A stretch of 64,000 nucleotides of DNA from Acanthosepion pharaonis (Eukaryota > Mollusca > Cephalopoda > Sepiida > Sepiidae): assembly GCA_903632075.3 (NCBI GenBank), contig CAHIKZ030002090.1, positions 1,263,501 through 1,327,500 on the forward strand, read 5' to 3'. Both the position numbers and the translations under genes were made by a program. Of the stretch, positions 10,788-22,336 are shown in pieces (within the stretch, counting starts at the first letter, position 1; every line of letters begins with the position of its first letter). The notes beneath the pieces are model-generated. The model saw only the letters and a list, made by a program, of their open reading frames with translations, made no database searches and had not been told where the DNA came from.

Positions 10788-11003
10788 ATAATATCTTGAC
10801 CGTGTTTTGAAAAATTAAAACATTTTATAAAACATACATACAACAAAGTATTTCTTATTTTAACAGTTAAAATATAATCCTTGAAAATGGCTAAATGTAT
10901 AGTCGAAAGCGCTCGGATAAAAAGAACATTCGGACAGTTTTTATATAATTTATCATCCGGAAAGAAAATAATTATTAGATCGCATGAGAAGTTGTATAAA
11001 ATG
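10788..11003 (+). mobile_element. PLE-type 3'-end repeat with hammerhead-like fold, copy 1
   Basis: About 215 bp is highly similar to 35662-35876. At 10877-10920 it can be drawn as a hammerhead: stem I ATCC/GGAT, core TTGAAAA, stem II GGCTA/TAGTC, GAAA, stem III AGC/GCT, then C at the cleavage position. The other copy has TAGCC instead of TAGTC, changing a G-U pair to G-C while keeping stem II. The core differs from CTGATGA at several sites, so catalysis is unproven. A TA array follows at 11039. Confidence 0.62.
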
Positions 11004-11036
11004 AATAAATAAAAGCACCTTGTCTGTCGCTTTCAA

Positions 11037-11038
<2 letters not shown>

Positions 11039-11095
<57 letters not shown>
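11039..11095. repeat. (TA)n microsatellite
   Basis: Pure TA array following the PLE-type repeat. Confidence 0.97.
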
Positions 11096-11098
<3 letters not shown>

Positions 11099-11311
11099 TT
11101 CTTAGAATTAGATTAGACATTTGAATTTTTGTAATAATTGATAAATCTCAATCCTATTTAATTTAATAAAACTTGTATGGATGAATGCATCTGATTTAAT
11201 ATAAGGTAAATTACTGTCTCTGTTCAACTTTTTGTGTACGAAAGATGCGGCGTGGTTTGCAAAAGCAAAGTACGTTTAGTATCTCGCAGAAGACACTATC
11301 ACTAAAAGGCT

Positions 11312-11602
11312 GACTATAGAGTAATGTATAGCGACTCGGATTGAGAAATCGGAGAGCCGAGTTTGAATTCCAGTCGAGTCCATTACATTCGCTTACGTGC
11401 TTATGGCCTTGTGAACGGTATGAACCCTCTTCTTCTCCCCTCCCAGCTATCGGTAAAAGGACAGACTGGATTCTATATCCTTGGATGGCAACTGGTCTAC
11501 TGCAGAAAGAAATGGCAACCTACTGCCAAAAAAATCTGCCTCGTAGGCGATCATGTATCGAAAGATACATGATCGCCTACGCGTGTATAACTGACTGAAA
11601 AT
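11312..11602 (+). mobile_element. tRNA-headed SINE, family B, copy 1, with a hairpin near the 3' end
   Basis: The head carries a box A-like GTAATGTATAGCG and a box B-like GAGTTTGAATTCC. The body contains TATGAACCCTCTTCTTC, GCAGAAAGAAATGGCAACC and ends GTGTATAACTGACTGA. The same order occurs at 62308-62570, and partial copies lie at 32347-32510 and 38048-38170 (minus). A 17-bp perfect inverted repeat with a GAAA loop (11543-11580) is present here. The 62-kb copy has only the right arm, so the left arm was gained in this copy. Confidence 0.78.
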
Positions 11603-11659
11603 TCTGCTTCTCCTGTGCAGGAAGCGACAGAAGAGTTCCTTGCACATACACACACACAC

Positions 11660-12192
11660 ACACATATATATATATATGAGTTAAGTCATTTTTTATTTTG
11701 TTGTGATTCTACCTTTTCTAAAATCACATTCACACTTCACGTGATTTGATAATGAAGTGGATTTATTTTCCGGACATATTTTAATTTTTGTTAATGTTGT
11801 TGCTCTTCTTGTTCTTCTTGTTCTTGTTCTTCTTCTAATAATAATAATAATAATGATAACAATAATAATAATAAAATTAATTATTATTATTTTTATAATA
11901 ATAATATAGATTAGGCACTGATATTCTTAAGATGTATACATGGAATAAAATTTGGGGTAAAGGTCTGTAGAAACGAAAATCCATTTGATGCACACTAGTA
12001 ACAATATTATTATTACTATTATTATTATTATTATGAAAAAGAAAAAGAAATAGGAGGAGGTAAAGAAGAAAAAGAAAAAAAAAATGTGAGTTTTGAAAAA
12101 ATACAGTTAGCTATCAAATCTTTCGATGACTAGGTATGATTTCATGTACCTCAGAGTTCAAATATTCAGCAGCTGACTGAATAAATTTGTTT

Positions 12193-12194
<2 letters not shown>
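11660..12194. other. Simple-repeat-rich intergenic DNA
   Basis: Contains CA/TA runs at 11645-11680, (TTC/TTG) and (AAT)n tracts at 11810-11905 and (ATT)n at 12005-12035. No gene or named repeat recognised. Confidence 0.5.
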
Positions 12195-12236
<42 letters not shown>

Positions 12237-12252
12237 GTCATCATCATTATCT
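12195..12252. repeat. (ATC)n microsatellite beside LINE 3' end
   Basis: A trinucleotide array. On the minus strand it is (GAT)n and lies just after the C-terminal coding end of the old LINE at 12265, so it may be its tail. Confidence 0.9.
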
Positions 12253-12264
12253 TTCGATTTGAGA

Positions 12265-15115
12265 TATGGTTACACTTCGTACCACGTCTGTATTAAGACC
12301 TAAAGCAGGTCGTGGCGTGTTGTTACGGTTACGTTTCATGATTTGTTTTTCTATCTCCCATAACATCACTACCGTCACATGGACCACGTTCTTCTTAGTG
12401 TGTAGACTGTACATATCAAGGCAATTTTATGTATTTCTCTTAATCTTCTTTTTCAATGTGGTTTTGTGTTCTTTTTTTATCATTCCCATTGCAACTACTA
12501 TGACTGGTATTATTCTTTTAAATTTCCACATTTTTTCTATTTCGACAATTTTTCAAGTTCCTTTTTTTTCATTTTGGTTTTCGAAAATTATGTCCGGCCT
12601 ATTTGCTTCAATCTTCCTATCTGTAAAGATGGTGTAATCCAATAGAATTGTGATGTCTTCTGTTTCTGTAACCGATGCTGAGTGATGTTTGTACAAGTGT
12701 TTGTTAACATCTTTTCCAAAGTGTTTGCACATTTTCCAGTGTAAGTATTACCCCACTCTATCGTGACAATTTTTATATTCATTTAGCGCAAGTACAGAAC
12801 ATTTTGAGTAATAAGGAGTGTCAGAGAAAAGCAATAATAACAACAAAAATTGCAATATGAGCTCTGGTAAAAACATGGAATGATAAGAGCAAAAATTGCA
12901 ATATGAGTACTGGTAAAAAGTGATTGCAGAACACATTAGGTTTATAATATTCAGAAATTCATACACAGATGTCCTCAAGGACACATGGCTCGGTGGATAA
13001 AGGCGTTAGTTAGATCCAGTGACAGAATCCATTTGTCTGATATTTCTTGTCCAGTTCAAGATGTTGAAACTATATTGAACCACTGGGATGACAAGGCTAT
13101 TAATGGCCATAATTCTGTTCTGAGAATTCAGTTTAGTTCTTAATATCAGTCGCACCCTTCTAAAGTACGCTTTTCGCACTATTTCTTTCATTTTTTTATG
13201 GTGAATTACTTCACCATCATTTACACTGAGGTATTTATAAGCTTCTTGCTCTAAATCTTTGCTTATTATTCTCTGGTTCAAGTTAATAGAGGAGGTTTAT
13301 TGTAGTGTTACTCATAAAATTGTAGCTTTAGCACAATTATCTAAAATGAATTATATTCCAATGTCATCACTGAAATATTTTACTGTTTTCAGGAGATCTT
13401 CCAACTCATTGTCATTCTCAGCATACAACTTTAAGTCATCCATGGAAAAATAAATGGCTTATTTGCTTTTGAGATATCTTATAGCCATATTCTGTCCTGT
13501 TAAATTCACTGTTTATTGCTATTAGGGATATACAAAATATTAAGGGAGACAAAGAGTCACCTTGAAATATTCGTATGTTGATATTTATTCCACCAGACTT
13601 ATAGACTCTATATGATTGAGTTGAAGTGTTGTTTTTCATATCGACATTGTTTGATGGACTTAATGATGACGGGTGATATCTTGTATATATTTAAAGACGT
13701 TAAGATCCAAGAATGGGGTACACTATCAAATGCCTTACGGTAATCTATCCAGTCACTACTGAGATTTTTCTTTCTATTAAATCAGTTTTCCAGGATCATC
13801 CTATTAATAATAAATTTTTACATCCGTAAAGCCATGTTTGACCACATTTTTGTTCAAGAGGTAGTATGTCATTTTTTCTAAGAAGGAATATATCTGTTTT
13901 GTCAGAATAGATATCAACAGTTTATAAGTAGTGGAAAGACATGTAATTGGTCTCTAGTTTGTTTTTTTTTTGGACATTTGCGTTGCCATTCTTGGGTAGA
14001 AGGAAGGTAATTTCTTTGGTTACCCAAGCCGGAATTTTAGTAGGATCATTGAGAATTTTTTGAAGTTTTTTGACTAGATTATATGTGCTGTATTTTGATA
14101 ACAGAGCCAAAAGTTAGGAAAGATCTTGTTCTGTCTGTAGAATCTTGATCTTTTTACGTCTGATACTTGGAGACTTCAGTTGTAGTGTTTGCTTTATTTT
14201 TTCTTTAACTGAGAGGACTTCATTTTCATTCCTAATTTTGTATTTTATTTTTATATTTCTGCCTTTTCTATTCTTTACATTTGTTCCATTTGCCAATTCA
14301 TCAAGTACTGATAATTCACTTTTAAGTTGTTCAATTTCTTTCTCTATTTTTCTTTTCCAATGTGGTTCTTCAAGTATGTGAGACTGCCTTTTTTATTTTG
14401 ATGTTTATTTTTTTAGTTGTTGCTTTGCTAATGCATGTATTACTTCGTTGGGACATTTATGAGGGTCTACTTTATGCAGGATTAATTTGAGTGCTGCATT
14501 TTAGAGTTTAATATTTCTGACGTTCTGCTTTATTGGTTGTAATTTTGAGAGCTGTTCTCGTTCCCCCCATTTCAATATTTTGTGTCTGACTTATATGTCT
14601 CATGATTTCTTCCTTGGTTTCTTGTATACTATTCTTGTTTTCCGCAAAATAATTCAGTTCAATGTGTTTTGAACTCGTTTTATTGCAGACTTGTGAGCGA
14701 CTAAGATCACACCTTTCCAACTCTTGTAAACTTTCAGCATTATTTTCACAATGATTGGTGTGTACATCAGTTTCTTCAATATAAACATTGGTTTGTGTGA
14801 TGTTAGTACTTTTATCTCCATTTCTGGTTCCCTTTCATCATGTTTACGTGTTCTGGTTGCAATTCTTTTTATTTCTTAATTTCAGCCTCTGTCAATTGGT
14901 TCTTTCTCATGATGTACCTTCTTACATTGGCGAGTTTATTTTCGTCAAAGTACTTTCTAATTGCTTGTCCAAATTTATGTCGCCAAATGTTATATGTTTG
15001 ATACCAGCATACAGCACCTTTGGAAAGAGCTTGAAAACCATACCCAGTCTTGTGAGTGAAATTGTGTAGACGGAACCCTTACGGGGGCGTTGATGTCTCT
15101 GCTTGCACGAAGTCA
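12265..15115 (-). pseudogene. Old R4/Dong/NeSL-like LINE with restriction-like endonuclease region
   Basis: The minus strand carries a diverged relative of the LINE copies at 16544-18702 and 29640-30508. From its 5' end: an N-terminal region (15116-14922), a Lys/Glu-rich segment (14720-14114), an RT entry segment WVTKEITFLLPK (about 14030), an RT stretch FQGDSLSPLIFCISL (about 13560), then LRTKLNSQNRIMAIN and VIPVVQYSFNILNW (about 13130). A decayed endonuclease tail follows, including KMWKFKRIIPVIVVAMG (about 12510) and CTVYTLRRTWSM (about 12390). Many frameshifts and stops. Its age is clear from divergence to the other copies. Confidence 0.78.
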
Positions 15116-15350
15116 CATGTCATCATGACCGAGGGTTTGAATGTGTTGGTCTTATTCAGATTGTTGGTCAGGCTAGATAACACGCGCTCTCACGGAATCT
15201 ATAACTAAGGTCTACTCAGCATAGTTGCAGCATAAACCACAGATGGACTCTGTGGGTGCTGAACGAACACAAATATACCTTAGCGGGCGTCTGCAATAGG
15301 GATTAGCTAGCCGCCTTAGTTGACGGATATCCTCGAATACAAGTGACCAG
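15115..15350 (-). mobile_element. 5' region of the R4/Dong-like LINE (untranslated leader)
   Basis: The minus strand matches 30533-30780 (plus). Shared segments include TAATCCCTATTGCAGACGCC, CTGTGGTTTATGCTGCAAC and TCGGTCATGATGAC. It lies immediately upstream of the LINE N-terminal region, so it is best read as the 5' end of the same element. It borders a TA array at 15355. Confidence 0.7.
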
Positions 15351-15352
15351 CC

Positions 15353-15354
<2 letters not shown>

Positions 15355-15391
<37 letters not shown>

Positions 15392-15392
15392 T
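15355..15392. repeat. (TA)n microsatellite
   Basis: Pure TA array at the 5' edge of the minus-strand LINE. Confidence 0.95.
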
Positions 15393-15780
15393 GTATCACC
15401 AGATGTACAAAGTTCCACATCTTAAGGAAGATTTCTTAGCCGGCTCAGTCAATTTTAGGCTTACTACTACGCATTCAACTCTTCCTTCTTCCCTTTCTTT
15501 TCTTTACCCTCTCTCTATCTCACTTAAAAAAAAAAAAAAAAAAAGAATTTGACCATCCGTCACTTGTCTTCTTCCTCACCTTTTTCCTTATGTTTCTCTT
15601 TTGCTTTTCCTGTCTCATGACAATATATCAGTCCGGGGAATTGTCTCGATTTATCAAAAGAATTCGGTCCGAAGAGACGAATATATAGATATTCACAAAA
15701 TAAATTATAACCGAAATTAATTTTTTTAATTTTTTTTTCGAGGTTATATAAATATGCAATTTAATATATTTTCTAGATTA

Positions 15781-15839
<59 letters not shown>

Positions 15840-15856
15840 ATTTAAGTAATTAAAAG

Positions 15857-15911
<55 letters not shown>

Positions 15912-16150
15912 ATGCTTAGATAAAAAGCACCTGGAAGTGTGGAAAAAACAAAATACGGAAATAAATAAAATTAAAAGAGAAAGAAAAAAATTAAAATTTT
16001 AAAGCAATCAGACTTAAAATGCAATTTAAGAAAATTAAGAGCTTATATATTGAAATGCGTACAGAGTAGATTCGTCCAGAAAATAAAATATTCGACACTT
16101 GTTTCCGCCAATAAGAGTGATATTAATCAAACTTTATAGGGTAGATCACC
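15393..16150. other. AT-rich with two (TA)n arrays
   Basis: Contains a poly-A tract at 15527-15543 and TA arrays at about 15778-15836 and 15860-15909. No gene recognised. Confidence 0.6.
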
Positions 16151-16152
16151 TC

Positions 16153-16186
<34 letters not shown>

Positions 16187-16515
16187 TAATAACGGTATTT
16201 TTCTTTTTATTCAGATTCCTGGATATCAAGATTGTTACATTTACCTTTTATATATGCTTTAACAGATGCATTTTTATCAGATGGAACTGCCATAATCCCT
16301 ATGTCTGGTATTTTAACTTTTATAAGTCTGTTAATATGTATGTTAAAATCTTACTGACTTTAACGATTATTAATATTAATATATCTTTAATATTAGAACG
16401 GTATTAATATTTTTCTGAATAGCATGAATAACTAATGACTAAGATTATGTGACACTCTCTGCAGATACTGAGGAGAGTGCTGGTATATTGAAGAGACTGT
16501 TTTTAACGGTATCAG
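16153..16515 (-). mobile_element. LINE B 3' fragment between two (TAA)n tracts
   Basis: The minus strand matches 22465-22845 (plus) over about 350 bp, including CCAGCACTCTCCTCAGTATC and ATATCCAGGAA near the right end. Both copies end in (TAA)n; here the tract is 16153-16187. The other boundary is the (TAA)n tail of the LINE A copy at 16519-16543, so the two fragments lie tail to head. Confidence 0.72.
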
Positions 16516-16518
16516 CTC

Positions 16519-16543
16519 AGTATTATTATTATTATTATTATTT
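16519..16543. repeat. (TAA)n tail of LINE A (minus strand)
   Basis: On the minus strand the coding end ...NQRK is followed at once by TAA repeats, the first of which could serve as stop codon. Confidence 0.85.
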
Positions 16544-18702
16544 TCTTTGATTTCTGGCGTTTACACATTTCTTTCCAGGTCCCTGGGCGGGTCCCACCCA
16601 GGGACCTAAGGTTAGAAATGGCGTCATGACACTTTCCACTGACAAAAAAAAAAAAAAAAAAAAATACATAGATAAAGCCCTTCGTAAGGTGTGGGCTGTA
16701 CTTGTCAGAACAATTTTTTTATATCTCCTTGAGGCATGGACTTCCAGGAATCCCTTCAATTAGTCTACTGGAATCTTTTCCAACCAGTCCTAGGGCTCCA
16801 ACTACAACAGGGATTGTTGATGTTCCCATATGCCACATTTTTGAGATTTCTATTTCAAGGTCCTTGTACTTTGACAACTTTTTTGAATATCTTCAAAGAT
16901 ACATTGCAGTCAGCAGGGACTGCCATATCAATAAGGAGGCACCGTTTTTGTTTGTGGTCTTTAATAACAGTATCTGGGCGGTTGGCCTTGATTGTTCTGT
17001 CAGTGTGTATTGTGTAATCCCATAGAATTGTAACAGGTCCTATCTCCGTAACCGGGTCTGGGTGGTGTTCATGCCAGTTTCTTTCAGTTTTCTTCCCGTA
17101 GAAGTTGCAGATTTTCCAGTGCAGATATTGGCCCATTCTGTCATGTCGGGTTTTATATTCAGTGGGTGCCAACACCGTACAACCTGATACAAGATGATCA
17201 ATCGTTTCTGGATATTTATCACAGAATCTGCATTTTGGGCTGACACAATATTTTAGTAGATGTGCTTGATAATTCCTAGTTAGCAAGCATTGGTCCTGCG
17301 CAGCAAGGATAAAACCTTCAGTTTCCGCTTTCAACCCTGCCCTACGTAGCCACTGATGGGTACGTGTTTTGTCTACGTCAGTTTGTTTGATACGGGCAGA
17401 GTATTGGCCATGAAGCGGTTTATCTTGCCATCGCTTCTGTAACTGGTCGGTTGCATTCGTCTTAGCTATCTTTTTTAGGTATTTTGCAGTTTCAGCCGGT
17501 GTATTGTGCTGTAGTTGCATCTCTACGCCCATTTGGAACTCCATTTTGAATTTATTGGCTTCTTTCATTACGGAGTAGAGACGCTTACTACTTTCATGTT
17601 CCTTGACGCATACCATCATCCAGTCTTCTGTAGTTTCCAAATATCTTTGGAGGCCAATTGTTGTAGTTTTGTCGGACAGTTCTAGTTGAACTAATCCTCT
17701 GCCTCCTTCGGATCTGGGCACATACAGACGGTCGACATCAGCTTTGGGATGATGCATGCGATAGCAAGTGAGTAGCTTTCTCGTTTTGGCATCCATTCGC
17801 TTAATTTCATCTATGGTCCAGTTAAGGACATTAAAGCTGTATTGCACCACAGGGACAGCCAATGTGTTTATGGCTGATATCCTGTTTTTTGAGTTTAGCT
17901 CAGTATTTAGTACCAGCCGTACACGCCTGTAGTATTCTTTTCTTATTTTTTCCTTCATTTGGGGGTGTTGTATGCCATCTCCTTCGCTAATTCCTAGGTA
18001 CTTATCAGCTTCCTCATGCTCCTGTTACCTAATATTTGTGACAAAATCTAAATCTATTAAAGGTGTTTCTGTAATTCTACCTTTCTTGAAAGTTACTTTT
18101 GCACATTTATCTAATCCGAAGTTCATACCTATGTCCTCACTGAAGTATTTTACAATATTGAGGAGGCCTTTCAACTCATTGTCGTCTTTGGCAAAGAGTT
18201 TGAGATCATCCATGTAGAGTAGGTGATTGAATATTTTCTTATTTATTTTGTAACCATAGCTACTGTTGTTCAGTTCATGTGTAAGAGGGATTAAGGATAA
18301 ACAAAACAGAAGGGGTGACAGAGAATCTCCTTGAAAGATTTCACGTCGGATACTCAGACGGTTGGATATGGCAGTGCCCCCGGTGTGACTAAGGTATAGT
18401 TTGGTGTTCCACATTCCCATGCTGTGCTTAAGGAAATTTAATACCACAGGGGAGACTTTGTACATTTCCAAAGTCTTAAGGATCCAAGAATGTGGAACAC
18501 TATCAAAGGCTTTACGCTAATCAATCCACGCTGCACTTAGATTCCTGCGTCGTCTCCTGCAATTTTCCAGGGTCATTTTATTTATCAGAAGTTGATCCTT
18601 GCAGTCATATGAACCTCTTCTGCATCCCTTCTGTTCCAGCGGGAGAGTGCTGTTTGTTTCGAGAAAGGAATAAGTACGGTTCGTCAATACAGACGTGATC
18701 AA
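16544..18702 (-). pseudogene. R4/Dong-like LINE A: RT plus restriction-like endonuclease, near-intact 3' two thirds
   Basis: The minus strand encodes from RT motif 2 to the C-terminus. Landmarks: KAFDSVPHSWIL (about 18500), FQGDSLSPLLFCLSLIP (about 18330), catalytic YMDD (18216-18205), NTELNSKNRISAIN and VPVVQYSFNVLNWT (about 17900-17810). A zinc-binding pattern C-x2-C-x7-H-x4-C (CRFCDKYPETIDHLVSGC, about 17200) follows. The nuclease motif is RPD...LLIDMAVPAD (about 16980-16910). This CCHC plus PD-type nuclease layout is that of R2/R4/NeSL-group LINEs. Defects: a TAA stop at about 18023, a one-base shift at about 16865 near the nuclease end, and a missing 5' part. Both borders are (TAA)n. Confidence 0.88.
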
Positions 18703-18733
18703 CTTTATTATTATTATTATTATTATTATTTCC
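18703..18733. repeat. (TAA)n at the 5' truncation point of LINE A
   Basis: (ATT)n on the plus strand. It borders the upstream end of the LINE A copy, so this copy has the trinucleotide on both sides. Confidence 0.85.
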
Positions 18734-18769
18734 GTTCTGAGCATTTATTTATTTTAGAAATAAAATCAA

Positions 18770-19183
18770 ATGTGTCCCGGACCTAAGACGAAGACCGTTT
18801 TGCTATAGAAGATAAAAGAAGCATCTAGCCACTCAGAGATTTTTGCCGTGCAACATTCATATCCACTACAACTCGGACGTAGTGGAAAAAATTTATCAAA
18901 TTTCTTATGTATTTTTGGAAGGCCTTAAAACATTGCTCTTCTTTACTGTGAACGTAATATAGTAAATTCTATTTCATTGATAAAACTGTTTCCTTTTATA
19001 TCAGAAATTATCTTGTCTAGATTTCTGCTGTAATAGCATTTTCTGTAATAACGATTCGGTTCTATTTTTACTTCTTCATAAAAAAACCTTTGTCTTTTAA
19101 AACTTCTTTACAAATCAGGATATAATTTTCCTTATTCATTGTCTTATTTTTATTAACAATAGCGCCTTCTTTGTCTTTCATTT
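18770..19183 (-). pseudogene. Penelope-like element, RT N-terminal half (inverted)
   Basis: On the minus strand the reading starts near 19183 with KDKEGAIVNKNKTMNKENY, the counterpart of the ADKGGAVVxM block. It continues through a decayed PNRYYRKC stretch and reaches a GLPKIHK-like stretch (about 18930) and LRP (about 18890). This is the first half of a PLE RT. The second half begins at 19190 on the opposite strand, so the two halves are head to head. Confidence 0.65.
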
Positions 19184-19189
19184 TTGGTC

Positions 19190-19690
19190 ACTATGAATGA
19201 ATCTCTTTATTCTAATATTGATAAAGTTGAAGAGACTGGGCCGTGCAGTAAAGCTTTTGAGAAACATAAAAACAAAACCATTCCATTAAACTTTGTAGAA
19301 TTATACATTTCGTCTTGGAAAGCAACACGATGAAGTTTGGGAAAAAAAGTTTTCAACTAAACCAAAGAATGTGCAATGGAGACCCCATGGCCGTTAACTT
19401 TGACAATGCCTTTTTATGACAAACTTCGAAGAAAAGTTACTTGAAGCATTCAGATCATAACATGGCCATGAACAAGAACTTTAGCTGCGATTTATTGATG
19501 ATATTTTCTTCACCTGGGAAAGAAGCGTTGCTAAAATTTCTGCAATTTTGTCATACATTTGCTAAAAAGAACAATTTTAGGTAACATATATAATTTATAT
19601 CTAGTTTCTCCAAAGCTTATGTTGAATTTTTAGATAATAGAGTAATGTTCTCAAGTGTTCGTCTAATGGCTGAATTATTTTGCAAGCCTA
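19190..19690 (+). pseudogene. Penelope-like element, RT C-terminal half
   Basis: The plus strand starts with NESLYSNIDKVEETG (the counterpart of the SLYTNIP block). It then runs through a template-grip remnant to RFIDDIFFTWE (about 19490), whose DD pair is the RT catalytic motif, then VEFLDNRVMFSS and ELFCKPTSSH (about 19620-19690). The order is correct for a PLE and continues the inverted half at 18770-19183. Several frameshifts. The end is cut by a (TAA)n tract carrying a LINE A fragment. Confidence 0.75.
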
Positions 19691-19699
19691 CCTCATCAC

Positions 19700-20240
19700 A
19701 TATTATTATCATTATTATTATTATTATTATTTTCTTTGATTTCTGGCGTTTACACATTTCTTTCCGTGTCCCGCCCAGGAACCTAAGGTTAGAAATGGCG
19801 TCATGACACTTTCCACTGACAAAAAAAAAAATACATAGATAAAGCCCTTCGTAAAGTGTAGGCTGTACTTGTCAGAACAATTTTTTGTATCTCCTTGAGG
19901 CATGGATTTCCAGGAATCCCTTCAATTAGTCTACTGCAATTTTTTCCAACCAGTCCTTTCCAACAGGGATTGTTGATGTTCCCATATGCCACATTTTTGA
20001 TATTTCTATTTCAAGGTCCTTGTATTTTGACAGCTTTTTGAATATCTTCAAAGATACATTGCAGTCAGCAGGGACTGCCATATCAATAAGGAGGCACTTG
20101 TGGTCTTTAATAACAATATCTGGGCGGTTGGCTTTGATTGTTCTGTCAGTGTGTATTGTGTAGTCCCATAGAACAGGTCCTATCACCGTAACCGGGTCTG
20201 GGTGGTGTTCATACCTTATTATTATTATTATTATTATTAA
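19700..20240 (-). pseudogene. LINE A 3' fragment bounded by (TAA)n, inside PLE
   Basis: The minus strand carries the last 480 bp of LINE A: IGPVLWDYTIHTDRTIKANR, RPDIVIKDH, LLIDMAVPADCNVSLKIFK, SKMWHMGTSTIP and TAYTLRRALSMY. Relative to the 16.5-kb copy there are deletions, for instance at the VVVGALG block. The plus-strand tracts (ATT)n at 19703-19731 and 20216-20240 flank it. It sits in or at the end of a PLE relic. Confidence 0.85.
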
Positions 20241-20249
20241 TAGTCAGAG

Positions 20250-20260
20250 AAGATCTCAAA

Positions 20261-20312
<52 letters not shown>
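20250..20312. repeat. (ATT)n microsatellite
   Basis: Pure trinucleotide array next to the (TAA)n-flanked LINE fragment. Confidence 0.95.
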
Positions 20313-20314
<2 letters not shown>

Positions 20315-20414
20315 GTTTTGACGCTTACCAATACAGCCGTTTTTTCATTACAACGTTTATACAAAGAGTAATGATTTTTGTAAATTTATATGGTTTTATA
20401 CTCAAAAAAATTGT

Positions 20415-20470
20415 TTAAATATAACTTGAAGAAGACAGACATTCTGTTGAAATATTGTTTAACATTGTCA
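20415..20470 (+). other. Hammerhead-like motif at PLE 3' side
   Basis: AAC, TTGAAGA, A, GACAGA-CAT-TCTGTT, GAAA, TATT, GTT can be drawn as a type-I hammerhead: stem I AAC/GTT, stem II of six pairs, minimal stem III AT/AT. The core differs from CTGATGA at its first position. It lies downstream of the PLE RT relic at 19190-19690, as in other copies here. Confidence 0.5.
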
Positions 20471-22336
20471 AACACTGTGTTTTTTCTTTTCTTTATCTTT
20501 TCTTAAATCGCGCTCTTCTCTTAACTAATAATAATAATAATAACAATGATAATAATATTTTACCTTTTCATGTCGAGCATCAAATTTACAAAGTCTATAG
20601 TGTCTTAAATGCATTACCTGTCATGATTAACCTGTTCGACCTTCATTTGACAAAATACAATCTTTGTTACATATATATATATATATATAATGATGAAAGC
20701 GAAAACTTTAGAAACTCATGGTAATATTTTATTTCGCAAGTCAAGCCAAACGGTTTCACAAATAAATGGATTTGAAATTCTTTCAGGCACAAGCGAAAAA
20801 AAAAAAGAAGTAATTTTCCAACATAAGGTGTGTTTTAAATAAAGTTTTAACATGGGGAAAGGGAAAAAAATGAAAGAGAAAGGGGGAGAAAGAGAAAAAA
20901 GATATGTATGTCTAGTGAGAGAGAGAGAGATATAGGTGAAGGAGCTAATACAGGAAACAATTGTAGAAAAGAGCCGACAGTTTGACCTCTTTTAACCGGA
21001 TGTGAGAAGTAAAGTAGAGAGGATATCGGGAAAAAAAAGGAACAAAAGAAAGAGAGGGGAAAGAGGTAGAAAAAGAGAAAGAAAAGGAAAAAGAAGAGAG
21101 GTGATACGGAACTGGCAAGGGTCGAGGTTTAAAATTGAATATATTCATAAGTTGTCCATTCAATGCATGTAGTTATTTTAGGACATCACTATATCCGTGT
21201 AATTTTAAAAATATTTAGATTATTATGAAAATAAAGTAGTAAAACAGCCCAAATCACGAACAAATTTCTAAAATTTATATAATAATTTAAAAAAATTCTT
21301 CAAGAAAACATATAAGAATATATGTAAAAAAGGTTTTGAAAAAATAAATTCATAAGAAAAAAATCTTTTTAAGTGAATAAAAATAAAATTATGACGATAC
21401 ACATTCACATAGATACATACTCATACATATACAAAAATACATTAATGCACATAGAAATACAGTGTGTGTATATATATATCTATACATATATGTGTGTATG
21501 TATATGTGTGTATGTATATGTGTGTGTCTGTGAGTGTGTTTGCGTGCATGTATGGATATATAATTAATAACGATAATTCGGAAGAATTTCGGACAGGTGA
21601 ATAAATAAATTTTTATCAGTAATTTTTGCATTCTTGGAATGGAAATGAAAAATGTCTTCCATGCAAATACGTAAGATTACAGTAAATAAAACGTCTTCAT
21701 GCTAGTTAAAACAAAGAATAGATAAAACTATTTGAACTGGGGAAATGATAAAAAGAAGAAATATTCAAACAAAAGGATTACATTGTTAAGATTACACGCT
21801 CTGACACGCAGACTTCTACTGCATTTATTTTTTGCTTTACTTTACACTTGCTTATTTTGTCAATATTTTATTAACTACATTTCTAAACATGTATATGACG
21901 GGGTCAAAAAGGTCATGATGACTTCAAGGCCAAAGCCAAGTAATCTTCATTTAGAAAAAAGAACAAAAAAAAAAAAAACAGCTTTCTTAATTTCTGTTTT
22001 TATAGCAGAGCTGTTTGCTTTATTCGAGATTACCGCCTACGAATAAAATTATGTTGTTGTCGATGTCATTACTATCAATAGGTTAGAATTTTTTTTCTGC
22101 GTGTGTAATAAAAATTCTTCTACCCTTAATAAAATCTGGCACAAGGGCGTATTTTTCGGAACACCTACTGAAAATATAAATTCAAATATTGTCTCTTGAT
22201 TGAACAATTTACGTGTTTCAAACTGTTATCGGAGTTCGAACCTAATTAAAAACTAGGATTTTCGAATGCACATTTTCTAAACAGGTAGACTCTCCTCATT
22301 TGGAAATCTGCCGAAACAAAATATTCCTGTCCGTTT
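20471..22336. other. AT-rich intergenic DNA, no gene recognised
   Basis: Contains (AAT)n at 20525-20555, a short TA array at 20670-20690, a purine-rich run at 20790-21110 and TA/TG simple repeats at 21460-21560. Open frames here lack any recognisable motif. Confidence 0.5.

Noticed and set aside
12266..12637. Hydrophobic plus-strand ORF resembling a membrane protein
   Set aside because: Lies antisense to the decayed C-terminus of the minus-strand LINE; the hydrophobicity reflects antisense Lys/Glu codons.
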